From NCBI GenBank assembly GCA_015227615.1, contig JAALGZ010000020.1, forward strand, positions 620,001 through 684,000: a stretch of DNA of 64,000 nucleotides. Reading direction: 5' to 3'. The position numbers were made by a program, and so were the translations under genes. The stretch is from Labyrinthula sp. Ha (lineage: Eukaryota; Sar; Bigyra; Labyrinthulida; Labyrinthulaceae). Under the pieces are notes generated by a model. It saw only the letters and a program-made list of their open reading frames with translations. It was not told the DNA's origin and made no database searches. This document shows, piece by piece, positions 27,741 through 37,454 of the stretch (position 1 is the stretch's first letter; each line of letters starts with the position of its first letter).

Positions 27741-30700
27741 CTTTCCCCACTTTCTATTCTTCTTTTCTTTTCAAAATTCCTCGTCTATCATCCAAAAACT
27801 TCTTACACTTCCTGGCTTCGTCACCATATCCGCAATGTTCTTTCTGCTTCTGATATGTTCAACTTGCCATCTGTTTTCTCTTATTATGTCTCTTACGAAG
27901 AAGTACTTTATCTTCATATGCCTGGATCTGAACGACAGTGATTGTCCGTCTAATAATTTTATTGTGCTCAAGCTGTCACAATAAATCTTTACTTCTGGTT
28001 TTTCCATTTCTAGGAATTTTAACAATTTACAAATCCGGACTAAAGTCGACAAAGCTGTTGCAAGTACTATGGTTTCAGCTTCTGTCGTAGATTTCGCAAC
28101 TTCTTTTTGCTTTCTCGATTTCCATGAAATAGGAATTAAATTTGCAAGAATAATATATCCATCAATCGACGTTCCATCCGGTACATTTCCCCAACTCGCG
28201 TCGCTGAAGACTTCTATGCAAAGCTTTTTACCAAAACTCTTTATCGTCGTTCCTAGATCTTTAGTTTGACTAAGGTATCTTAACACTCGTTTTGCTGCGT
28301 TCAAGTGTTTCTTCGTTGGGCAATTGCCAAAAACCGCTAATCTGTTTACAGCAAAAGCTATATCCAGTCTAATTGTTTCACTGACATAAGTTAAAGAACC
28401 AATTATCGACTGATAAAGAGTTGGATCAAATACACCATCTTCTTCTTTGTAAAGGTACTCATTTGGGATATATGGTGTATTAATTTTTTGCGCAATATTT
28501 CCTGTTTCATAATTCTGGTTTAGTTCTTCTATGTATTCTTCTAAACCAATATGTGTTACGTCACTCACTTTTTCTATTTCATACCCAACAAACTTCTCTG
28601 TTGTTGTCGTTTGTTTCAGGTCGTAAGCTTGGCGCAGAAACTCCAATATGTCATTACTGACCTTTTCATTATCTCCGGTGACCAAGATGTCATCAACATA
28701 AACGAGTAAAAATACAAGCGACTGATCGGTGTACCGCTTTATATACAATGTAAATTCAACTCCACAACGTTCCATCCCTATCGTCATGAGTGTTTTATCA
28801 AGATCCCAAAACCAAGCCTTACTTGACACCTTTAGTCCATATATCCCTTTATCCGACTTCCAAACTAAATTCTTCCTCTTATTCAAATCCTTCAAAGACA
28901 ACTCATAATAGTTAAAGTGAGGTATCCTGGCGTTTAAAAATGCGTTTGAGACATCCAACTGGTAAATTTTGTATCTTTTCCAAGTCGCGTAGACCAGAAA
29001 AAGACGGATTACTTCCTTGTTTGAGACCGTTGAATAGGTCGTTGAAGCTACTTCGGACTTTTTACCATTGGCAGCAAGCCTTACCTTGTACTTCTTTTGG
29101 TGTATGACGTTATCTTTCTTCAGTTCAAATATCTCGATGAAACGAAAAGGTTTAACTCCTGGAGGTATTTCAGTTCTTGGAACTTCTTTACACTGGGCGA
29201 TGGAGGTAAATTTATTGTATTCTTTCTCGTAGGCAGAATACCAATGTTGCTTGTCGTTTCTATATCTTATTTGAAAGAAACTCTTTGGAACCGAAGCCTG
29301 TTGATATTGTTTCAACAGAAATACATCATTTGTAGGGATTTTTAAAGCTCGTGCTTCTTCTGCTAAATAAAAGATTTTTGTCTTTTTGTAATTTTTAGGT
29401 TTCGTTGTTTTTCTGGTACTTCGCCGGACCCAGTGGCGCGGCTTTTCCACAGTTGCTTCGTTTTTAATATTCAGAAACTGTTCTCTAGCTGAAAGTTCTT
29501 TTTCCATGCTCTCAAGGTTTCTTTTTATTCTTACATCTCGAAGTGGATTTTCTCTTTTCTTTCTATTTCTAAGAAGATCTATATTGTTGAGGTCCTTGAA
29601 GTTCCTAGTTGTAACTATATTTTTGGATGTATCATCCAACAGATACGACTCTGCTGAATGCTTCGCTGGGCCCAAATACTTTGCTTTTCTCCCAGGAGTA
29701 TGGACCTTACTTTTAACTTCTGGATATATGTAAACAACTCTCTGTCCAAATATAAAAATGTTTTCTAATGTAGGGTTTACTTTGAATATGAGTTCCTAGG
29801 GTGATTTAAGTTGAGTTTTTGATGGTGTTCTATTTAATAATACCGTTGCAAAGTTTGCTGCCTGAGGCCAATATAGATGAGGTAACCGAGCCTGTTCAAG
29901 AAGTATTCTGACTTTAACTAGCAGTGTTCTATTGGACCTTTCTGCCAGCCCATTCAACTGCGGGGTGTTAGTTGGTGCATATCTCGGTTCTATTCCTGTG
30001 CTGAAACAGAAGTTTTCTACCAACTCATCTCTGAATTCAGTTCCTTTGTCCATGTACAGAATGGACAGCTGAAGGCTTGATTCTTTCTGAATTCATCTTA
30101 CCATGTATATCAACATCTTTGGTATTTTACTTTTTTGTTTGTATATGTATAGCATACGGAACTTAGTAAACGCGTCAGTAATCAACAGAATACCGCGCTC
30201 TCCGCTCTTGCCCATAGCTGGTACTGCAATTGAGTCATAGTACATTCTCTGCAATGGTCTTTCAGCTTTCTGGATCCTGGACTTACCAATTCTATTTTTG
30301 GTTAGCTTCGCTTTTACACACACCTCACAAGTAACTGGGAACTGAACTTCTTTTTCTAACAACTGAGAGTATTGAAGTATCTGTTTTAAAGTCCCATCTT
30401 CTGGATGTCCAAAAAGGTATGTCATGGATATTTACTCGCCTTCTCAGCACTTAGTACCAGTTGACGTTCCAAAGGGTGAAATATTTCTGCGTGCAGTCTA
30501 TGTAGGTTTGTACTACCTTTCTTGACTACCACAACTGTATTGTCTTTTCTATCTTTTATTTGCAGGATGTTGTCTTTCGCTTCCAAGGTGTATTTATTTC
30601 TCAACAACTTCCCAACCGATATTATTGCATTTTCTACGTTGGTCTCCATTGTTAAGACTTTACGCAATACAATGTACTTTTCTTCTAGGATTTGTATTTT

Positions 30701-32030
30701 TAGGTCCCCGACTCTGTTCACAACAGTTTCCGCTGAGATGCCGCTTATCACCTCCTTGGAAATTCTTTTAACGTTGGTCATATATGGAAGTAGTGTTCTC
30801 GAAACTATTTGCTGGCTCGCTCCAGTGTCTACTATGAACTGCACAAACTTCTGCCTGTGAGTTCTAAAGTTGCTGATCTTTTCCATCTCAGCTTTCTGGA
30901 TCAATTGTTTATTGAAAAACTTTTCTTCAATTAGACTAAACTGACTATTTATTTCTTGTGATTCATATTTTTTATTTTCTTTTCTGCTATTTTTGTATTT
31001 TTTATTTTGTTTTTGTTGTTCTTTTTTCTATATTGCTATTCTTCTTGTATTTATATTCCTTGGTCCTAATCTCTGCTACGCAAAACCTATTTTCTTCACC
31101 TTCTATATCTTTTGTAACGACAGTTTCTGCATCTTCATTATCATCTTCTTCTATTCCTAAGCTCACATTTTCCAACTTCAACTGCGCCATGGATATTTTT
31201 TGTGTTTTCTCTTGCTTCATTCTACACTGATTATCCCTGTGTCCAAGCGTCTTGCACCTCTGGCACCTTGGAATCCTGCACTGGTGAAGTAAGTGACCTC
31301 TTTTTCCACAATTCTTGCAGGTTTTTTGCTGTTTATCGTTAAAGTGCTGTTTCTGAGACCCCTTTTTTGTTTTTGAGAACCTTTTTCTCGCGTTGAAGAT
31401 ATATCCGATTTGGCCTCCGACTCAACATCCGCTTTATGAGCAAAAAACAACAAATGATTGTAAACTTGTTGAAATGAATAATTCTGCCTATCCGCATCTA
31501 CAATCATCCTAAATGTATCCATCACTTTTATTCTAACAACTTTTAGGACACCATCTATCTTATCATCTTCTTCTATCGTCACATTTAACTTCTCCAACCT
31601 TCTCAAAGTTACCTTAAAGTTCTCAATCTTCTCTGCGAGTGTTCTTCCCGCAGGATGTTGAAGCATATGTTTTAACCTGAGTTTCTCTAGACGTGGATCT
31701 GGCTTGTACCACTCTTTCAAAGTCTGAAATATATCTACAGCTAACTCTATTTCATCGAGTCTTTCTAAGATGGGATCGCTTACCCTGTTGTAGACAATGC
31801 TACAAACTTTGGCGTTGTCCTTTCTCTTAGACTCCGTTGATAGTAAGGAAGATTTATCTTCTTGAGACGCAGTTTCCTGTGCCTCAAGGATCTTCATCCA
31901 CCCCTTTTCAATAAGGGTGGCTTCAATTCTTTTGCGCCAAGTCACATAGTCCTTGGCACCTTCTAAGACTTTTATATTGTTTTCTGTTGTCATGGGTTAC
32001 TGTGTTGTATTCTCTTATTTTTCTTTTTAT

Positions 32031-32041
32031 GGCTGTTAACC
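32031..32041 (-). promoter_or_regulatory. Copia primer-binding site, tRNA-Asn-like
   Basis: On the minus strand the LTR ends in AACA and is followed with no gap by GGTTAACAGCC. This is complementary to GGCTGTTAACC, the common eukaryotic anticodon arm of tRNA-Asn(GUU), and not to a tRNA 3' end. Drosophila copia primes from an initiator-tRNA-Met fragment cut in the same arm, so half-tRNA priming is known for this family. Confidence 0.65.
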
Positions 32042-32151
32042 TGTTATTTCTATTTTGTTGGGTTTCTAAATAAAACTTCGCTTAAGTGTATAAATAAAAC
32101 TAGACTGGACTATTTTCTAGGGGTATCTATCTATATATTTATATTCTAATA
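32042..32151 (-). repeat. 5' LTR of the Copia element
   Basis: 110 bp. In element orientation it begins TATTAGAATA and ends AAATAACA. Target duplication CATTT follows on the plus strand. The outer end appears to start TA instead of the usual TG. Confidence 0.93.
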
Positions 32152-32156
32152 CATTT

Positions 32157-32647
32157 AAAAGAAGCTAAGTAATAAAAAACAAAATACAAAGACTTTTTTT
32201 CGTATAGAACTCAATACATCTTCGTCTTATTCATTAAGGTAGCAAGTAGTGATTCCTAAATTTTTCAAATATAGCTAACCCAAACTTTAGTTCTACAAGT
32301 ATTTACTTCCATGTACAGATATAGTCAAGCCTGTACTCTCGTAATTTGCTCTGTAAATTGTGGAACTAGTGAGTCTTGACACCGTACTCTGGGTTCTGTT
32401 GCTCTTAAATTAATAGCACCACCGAAATGAACATTAAAGAATACAAAATTATGCTTAACGCAGCTTCTAGAATCTCACCTCTGTTGGAAGAATAGCTTTC
32501 TTCTGCAAATAAATACCTCAAGTTCTGAGAAGTTTTAACAATGGTTTTCAAGTAGTTTTTTATGATATAAACAGCAACCGTTTAATACACCACAAAACTT
32601 TACACAAAACCAGAAAAAGAAAAAGTGTAAACTTTATATAAAAAGAA
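32157..32647. other. Intergenic, upstream of the P-T-x-x membrane protein gene
   Basis: 491 bp between the Copia target duplication and the ATG at 32648. No coding is seen. The last 60 bases are A-rich and include TTTATATAAAA just before the start codon, a plausible core promoter or leader. The Copia insertion may have displaced upstream control sequence. Confidence 0.5.
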
Positions 32648-33286
32648 ATGAATTCTCACTCTGAACTTCGCACAATTAAACTTGATCGGGGTAGCTCAAA
32701 GGAATTAGCTGTTCTCGACATATATGAAGAGGAAGCAAGATCTGCCGGAACAATAGAAAATTTTGGAAAATATCTTCGCCAGAAACACAGGAAATATATT
32801 TGGATGCTGCTTGCAATTAGCTGCTCCTTTCTCTGTATTCTCATTACCTTGACACTCCTACTAACAAAGAAGCCTTGGAGAAGCCGTCACTCTGCACGAC
32901 AACATGGAACTGATTACCCTACATATACTCCTTCAATTACACCCACATACTCTCCAACTGTAAATCCCACATTCTCACCAACTCAAATGCCCTCTTTTGC
33001 ACCCTCCATAGGTCCTACATTTTATCCAAGTTTTCTACCTACAGCTGAGCCATCTGCTTCTCCTACAGAGCGCTTTGACTTCTTGTGTGAAAGTGCTATA
33101 CCATTTGATGATACAGTGTTTAGCTTCATCTGCGCTGATAATAATACCGCAATAATTTGTGCACTAGGTGAACTTGGAACTATGGCACCTTGTGAAAATG
33201 GATGTGTCTGTAAAGATACTGAAGTGTCTCGTTTTCTCTGCCCAGAATCCAGAGACCAATGTCTTAATGAAAACAGTATCTTGTAG
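32648..33286 (+). CDS. Membrane-anchored protein with 13 P-(T/S)-x-x units
   Basis: 212 residues, ATG to TAG, no intron needed. Residues 1-49 are cytoplasmic-looking, basic and acidic. One membrane segment lies at about 51-72, followed by a basic cluster (KKPWRSRHSAR). Residues 91-142 are a perfect four-residue array, 13 units of Pro-Thr/Ser-x-x. The final 70 residues hold eight cysteines. With no signal peptide this reads as a type II protein with an extracellular Pro-Thr stalk and a small disulphide-bonded head. Such P-T/S-x-x stalks are frequent in stramenopile surface and adhesive proteins; the link is by pattern, not by a named family. Its stop is 29 bp from the stop of the convergent gene at 33316. 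Confidence 0.88.
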   Translation: MNSHSELRTIKLDRGSSKELAVLDIYEEEARSAGTIENFGKYLRQKHRKYIWMLLAISCSFLCILITLTLLLTKKPWRSRHSARQHGTDYPTYTPSITPTYSPTVNPTFSPTQMPSFAPSIGPTFYPSFLPTAEPSASPTERFDFLCESAIPFDDTVFSFICADNNTAIICALGELGTMAPCENGCVCKDTEVSRFLCPESRDQCLNENSIL

Positions 33287-33315
33287 AGCTATGGCTAAGA
33301 GCATTCCTGTATACA

Positions 33316-33714
33316 TTATTCTTCAAGTTCAGTATATTTGTGTTTGCTTAGAAACTTCGTGATTCTTCTAAGTAAAAGTTCTTCCTTTCTTGTAGACTCC
33401 TTGTTGTTCGTCAAGGGGCTAAATCTTTTATTAGAAAACTCTGAATTTCCGGGTTGCTTAGAAGTAGACTGATGAATTGGAGATATTCTTGGTGGTTCCT
33501 TTTCTGCTCGCGGAGTATAGGTGGGAGTTTCGTGATCATTGTCAAAAATAATTTCATCACTGTCGTCAGATTTACTTGAATCCTCACTTAAATAGGATAA
33601 ACGCCGTTTTCTTGAGGTATTCCTGACCGATGAGCTATAAATCAATTGATTTTGTGTAAGGCTCAGAGAGTCATTGCTATTTACCTTTCGAAAAGTGTGT
33701 TTATTCAAATCCAT
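33316..33714 (-). CDS. Small charged, disordered protein
   Basis: 132 residues from the ATG at 33712-33714. The frame stays open upstream to 33885, but that part overlaps the divergent acyltransferase gene, and the palindromic promoter motif lies between, so the inner ATG is preferred. Composition is rich in Ser, Lys, Glu and Asp, with a basic patch RKRR near residue 35 and an acidic run DDSDEIIFDND around 50-60. The C-terminus (about 107-130) is a likely amphipathic helix. No family is recognised. It could be a nuclear or regulatory protein. Transcribed divergently from the acyltransferase, with 114 bp between start codons. Confidence 0.65.
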   Translation of the reverse strand: MDLNKHTFRKVNSNDSLSLTQNQLIYSSSVRNTSRKRRLSYLSEDSSKSDDSDEIIFDNDHETPTYTPRAEKEPPRISPIHQSTSKQPGNSEFSNKRFSPLTNNKESTRKEELLLRRITKFLSKHKYTELEE

Positions 33715-33828
33715 TCTTTCCTCGTTGGAACTGTTTCTTGTTAATTTCCAAGGCCATATGGCCCACTTGCGATCTATAATTAGATGGGCCACATGACCAT
33801 ACTCAAACAAAACAATACAACAAAAAGG
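33715..33828. promoter_or_regulatory. Compact divergent promoter with an inverted motif pair
   Basis: 114 bp separate the ATG at 33714 (minus) from the ATG at 33829 (plus). It contains GGCCATATGGCCCA (33752-33765) and, 19 bp on, TGGGCCACATGACC (33785-33798). The second matches the reverse complement of the first at 12 of 14 bases. Symmetry suits a bidirectional promoter. The ATG at 33784 overlaps the second motif copy, which argues against it being the acyltransferase start. Confidence 0.55.
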
Positions 33829-36020
33829 ATGGGCTTTAATGACAGCGAACAACCACAGAGTGCTCCATATTCCACAAACCACCACAATTTAGATATCATG
33901 GATCCATGGTTCTTGCTTAAGGTTAAGAAAGGAACCAATCTTCCACTTCTTTACACATTGTTTACATACTTACAGGCGCTAAAGGTTGCACTTAAGAAAA
34001 GAAACAGTGGACCATTTGGCTATGAAAAAGAACTCCCCTCAGCTCTTCAAAAATTTACAGCAGACGAAAAAAAAGTTCTAATTAGTATGGAGAGTAGACC
34101 TCATTATATGGCAATTAGGGTGTTGTCATTTTTTCTGTGCAGATTATGGAGAGCTGTGTTTAGCCAAGTCAACGTTGATGAGGAAGGCGCAAAAAGAATA
34201 AAGAAAGTTTGTGCAGAAGCAAGAAAAAGAGGTCAATCTGTTATATTCCTTCCAACTCATCGAAGCCACGTTGATTATTTGCTGATGAGCTATGTTTGCG
34301 TTATTTTTGACCTCCCAGTAATACAAGTCTTTGTGTTTTTATTTTTAGATGCCTTATATCTGCTCTGGAGACAACTTAAATATGTTTCTCATTGGAGCTT
34401 TTCTTCGCGCTGGTGGCGCATTTTTTATAAAACGAAAAATGAATACTGTGCCAGAGGTTTATAAGGAAACTCTAAGAAAAGTAGGTTCTATTCTTTTGTT
34501 TAGTTTAGTACATTGCCCACATTTTAAAACTTGGAAATCCAGTTGAAGTTTTTATTGAAGGTGGAAGAAGTAGATCTGGACATATTTCAAAGCCTAAGAC
34601 AGGTATGCTTCGAACCTTGGAAACGATTGAACAAGAGCAAAGTGCTACAAATATATACATTCCAATCTCTATAGACTACGAGAATGTGCTAGAGAATATA
34701 AATTGTAAAACCGATAATGGATATGCTGCTCAACTTCTAGGCGGTAAGAAAAATCCTGAAAGCTTTTTCCGAACTATCAGTGTAATTGCAAGGCTTGTAC
34801 TTGGTGGAAATCCATCTCATGGAAAAGTTTTTATTAATTTCGGGAACCCTGTTTCTGGCAATGCGAATGAAGTAGCAAAGACAGTTGTTAGCGAGCAAAG
34901 GCGTACAAGTGTTGTTTCAAGCGTTTCTATTCTGTCTCTTGTTTTGCTCAATCTATCAAAATATGATGTAAAGCCTTTGCAGTCTGATTCGCAAGATCAC
35001 CCGTATGCTGAAGAACTGAGGAATTTTAAACACCAATACGTAGACAAGCAACCTTACTTAGCTTCATCTATGTTTAATCTGCTTCAGTTAGCTTTCTCAG
35101 GGAAAACAGCAAATCATACGTCCAAGTTGCTGTGTTTTGTTGTTGTCCCCCGATTTAAACTTCTTGCTAAGTTTTTTGCTCATGTTGGTTTTAATTTAGA
35201 TACTGCGTTGATAGAGTCGATGAATAACAACTGGGAAGGCGTATATGTTATTGTAGATGCCGGTATGCGAGTGCTAGAGAGTCTATTTCGTCGTAGATTG
35301 AAGTCTAGGGTTGATAAAGATACTGCGGATGCTCATATGAGATTGAATCTTAGGTACACATGTGGACAGTTGTTTGTGAATTTAGTGCCATACACTTTGA
35401 TACTTGTGAACCAGTCTATTCCGATCAATCCTAGAGTTATAGATATGTTTGACCTTAGATACCCAGGAAGTAAAAAATGTTCTGAAGAAACCTTGAGCGA
35501 TATATTATCGTTTAAGATGGAAGCTAAGCTCACGGAACTAGAATTTACAGAATTAAAAAAGCACCTGTTATATGTCGTGAAACCAACCTTAATTGCTGCA
35601 AGAATTGAATTTGCCTACTATAATAAGGTTAGTGATGAAATAAAAACTGATTTTAATAGATTTACAAAGAAGATGCAAAAATTTGCTAGAAAATGTTTAG
35701 AATCTAGTAAGACTGAGATGGTCACGGATAATCTTCCTGAAGTGCTCAGTACTGAAGAATTGAATAGTTCTGCCGCAGTGATTCTAAAATTAGATGTCGA
35801 GGAGCGCGGGAAGCTGCGTTTACACATTGAGGATATCGTGCAAAATTGTCTCAAACCAAAGGATCAATATAATAACTATCATAAATTAAGTGGTAATTCC
35901 CTTGCAGAAATATTTACGGATGTTGAGTTGACTACGAAACGCAGGATAGTGAAAATGTGTGGAGGTTGTTTCATGACATACTTGGTGTACAAGAAGTACC
36001 TTAAGGTGGCATTTCCCTAG
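33829..36020 (+). CDS. Glycerol-3-phosphate / DHAP acyltransferase (PlsB-GPAM-GNPAT family)
   Basis: Transfers an acyl group to glycerol-3-phosphate or dihydroxyacetone phosphate, the first step of glycerolipid or ether-lipid synthesis. Three exons (33829-34326, 34349-34480, 34509-36020) are split by introns of 22 nt (34327-34348) and 28 nt (34481-34508); together they encode 713 residues in one frame. Acyltransferase motifs: HRSHVD (about 144-149, the catalytic HX4D), GAFFIKRK (about 189-196), FIEGGRSRSG (about 225-234), and IPISIDYE downstream. The text around PYICSGDNLN is closer to GPAM/PlsB than to GNPAT, and the C-terminus lacks a peroxisomal SKL-type signal, so mitochondrial or ER glycerol-3-phosphate use is slightly favoured. 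ATGs at 33784 and 33898 are alternatives; 33829 clears the promoter motif. The C-terminal 300 residues are helical, as in family members. Confidence 0.92.
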
Positions 36021-36261
36021 CATATGTTTTTACTGTATTGAAATATGTTATATTGCTTGACAGATTTTGAGTTGAGCATAGTTGGTCAATTCTTGGGTTA
36101 CTGTATATTTAGGTGTTGCATCCTAATGTAGCTCTTTAATACTAAGAGCAGAGTTCGTTTCCTTGTTGTTTAACGCGTTTAGTGTTGCTTCTTTGCTGTT
36201 CGTTATATGTGAAGAATACGGTAGTTGCCATTGACAAACACTAGCCGTTTGAGAAGAGCTG

Positions 36262-37446
36262 ATGGAAAGCAAAACTGATTCGGTCAGTGAGAGCTCTGAT
36301 GAGGAAGATCTAGATTATTCTGATGCTGACATAACTGAAAAACCAAGTGATCAAGTTTCACCGTCCTCCTTGAAGATTAAGGAAGTTGAAAATGAGGAAC
36401 ATGACGCAGAGGTTGATGTGATTGGGAGTGGTGATGAATCATTAGAAACCAATGAAACACGATCTCCATCTCTTTCGCCTACAGCTGCAGAGCCTGTGAG
36501 AAGGAAGATCCCTGTTTCAGGGAAGCCGCTGAAAGAAATTAGTGAGTCATCACATGGCAGGGAATCCTCCTTTCCCAAATCTTCCTTCCCAGGGAGCAAT
36601 ATGAACTTATTGTTAGGTGAAGAAAAATCATCTGACGGGATAGGTGAAATATCCGATAAAATAAATAAGTTGCATCGTGATGAAGTTGAAGGAGAAAGTG
36701 GTTACACCAGACGGTCATCCTTTCAAGAAAAGCTGGGCAGAGCACAAATCTCAAAGGAGGTTGAAGACTGTTTTGCATACATTCAAAGATATAAGCCTCA
36801 TGACATTGAGCTCCGTACTAAACTAATTTATTTTATACCAGATTACATTCCTGCTACTGGAAATATTGATTCTTTCATAAAGCCGGTACCTCCAGTTCTT
36901 AGTAAGTTTGGGGTGAAACTAGACTTGAACAAACTTGGTCTTACAGTACTTGATGAGCCTTGCCTTGAGCAATCTGATCCAACTCTTCTTGAACTACAGC
37001 TAAATTCCATGAGCAAAACTAGCAGAAAGCGACAGAACATTCTGCATGTAAGCAGTATTGAAAACCCGCTAAGAAATAAGCATAAGATTATGGACTGGAT
37101 TAACTCGGTTAAAGAGGTTAAACGAAGTGAAACTTCTATGGAAGAAGGATTGCACGTCAGTTCTAACTTAGTGGAAAAGCTGATGCGGCAATGGCCTGAA
37201 GAAATCGACAAAGGGCTTAAAACAGGTGAGCTTTCCCTTCCAGACCATGACATTGATGTAGGTTTGAAGGACTGGGTTAAGTTTTCGCTATCTGTTTTAG
37301 GTATCCCTTTTGAAGAGGACATTGATGATGAGAATTCGGAAAAAACGTTGATCAATGGATTGTATACAATGTTTTCAGCTTACCTGGCGTTTAAAAGAAA
37401 CCAGCACTTTCATAACATTCACTCAGGTAAAGGTAACCCATACTAA
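36262..37446 (+). CDS. IFT46: Intraflagellar transport protein 46
   Basis: 394 residues, no intron. IFT46 is a core subunit of IFT complex B, which carries cargo along cilia and flagella; it binds IFT52 and helps import outer dynein arms in Chlamydomonas. The N-terminal 150 residues are acidic, Ser-rich and disordered. The conserved domain runs from about 165 to 385; its signature is the segment IQRYKPHDIELRTKL followed by IPDYIPATGNIDSF, which matches IFT46 across eukaryotes. The later part, LMRQWPEEIDKGL and a YTMFSAYLAFKRNQHF end, also fits. Length is close to the 304-345 residues usual for the family plus a longer acidic start. It follows the acyltransferase by 241 bp on the same strand, and its stop is 8 bp from the stop of the convergent gene. 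Confidence 0.95.
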   Translation: MESKTDSVSESSDEEDLDYSDADITEKPSDQVSPSSLKIKEVENEEHDAEVDVIGSGDESLETNETRSPSLSPTAAEPVRRKIPVSGKPLKEISESSHGRESSFPKSSFPGSNMNLLLGEEKSSDGIGEISDKINKLHRDEVEGESGYTRRSSFQEKLGRAQISKEVEDCFAYIQRYKPHDIELRTKLIYFIPDYIPATGNIDSFIKPVPPVLSKFGVKLDLNKLGLTVLDEPCLEQSDPTLLELQLNSMSKTSRKRQNILHVSSIENPLRNKHKIMDWINSVKEVKRSETSMEEGLHVSSNLVEKLMRQWPEEIDKGLKTGELSLPDHDIDVGLKDWVKFSLSVLGIPFEEDIDDENSEKTLINGLYTMFSAYLAFKRNQHFHNIHSGKGNPY

Positions 37447-37454
37447 CCCTAATA

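Larger units (their letters stand above)
27632..32151 (-). mobile_element. Fossil Ty1/Copia LTR retrotransposon
   Basis: A 4520-bp element flanked by the 5-bp target duplication CATTT (27627-27631 and 32152-32156). Read on the minus strand: 5' LTR, primer-binding site, a gag-like region with a CCHC zinc knuckle (about 31.2-32.0 kb), aspartic protease with DTGA (about 30.8 kb), integrase (about 29.8-30.5 kb), reverse transcriptase with YVDD (about 28.7 kb), RNase H (about 27.8-28.3 kb), a purine-rich tract beside 27741, and the 3' LTR. The order protease-integrase-reverse transcriptase-RNase H is diagnostic of Copia (Pseudoviridae). Coding is broken in about five places, so the element is dead as it stands. 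The LTRs differ at about five of 110 positions, so the insertion is not recent; no absolute age can be given without a substitution rate. Its 5' LTR end lies about 490 bp upstream of the gene at 32648, in antisense orientation. Confidence 0.95.

Noticed and set aside
27632-32151. Reading the Copia coding region as host genes
   Set aside because: LTRs, target duplication, primer site, polypurine tract and domain order show one retroelement fossil.
33784-33828. Upstream ATG for the acyltransferase
   Set aside because: It overlaps the second palindromic promoter motif; the ATG at 33829 or 33898 fits better.
33715-33885. N-terminal extension of the small minus-strand gene
   Set aside because: The extension runs through the shared promoter and into the divergent gene; the inner ATG at 33714 is a better start.
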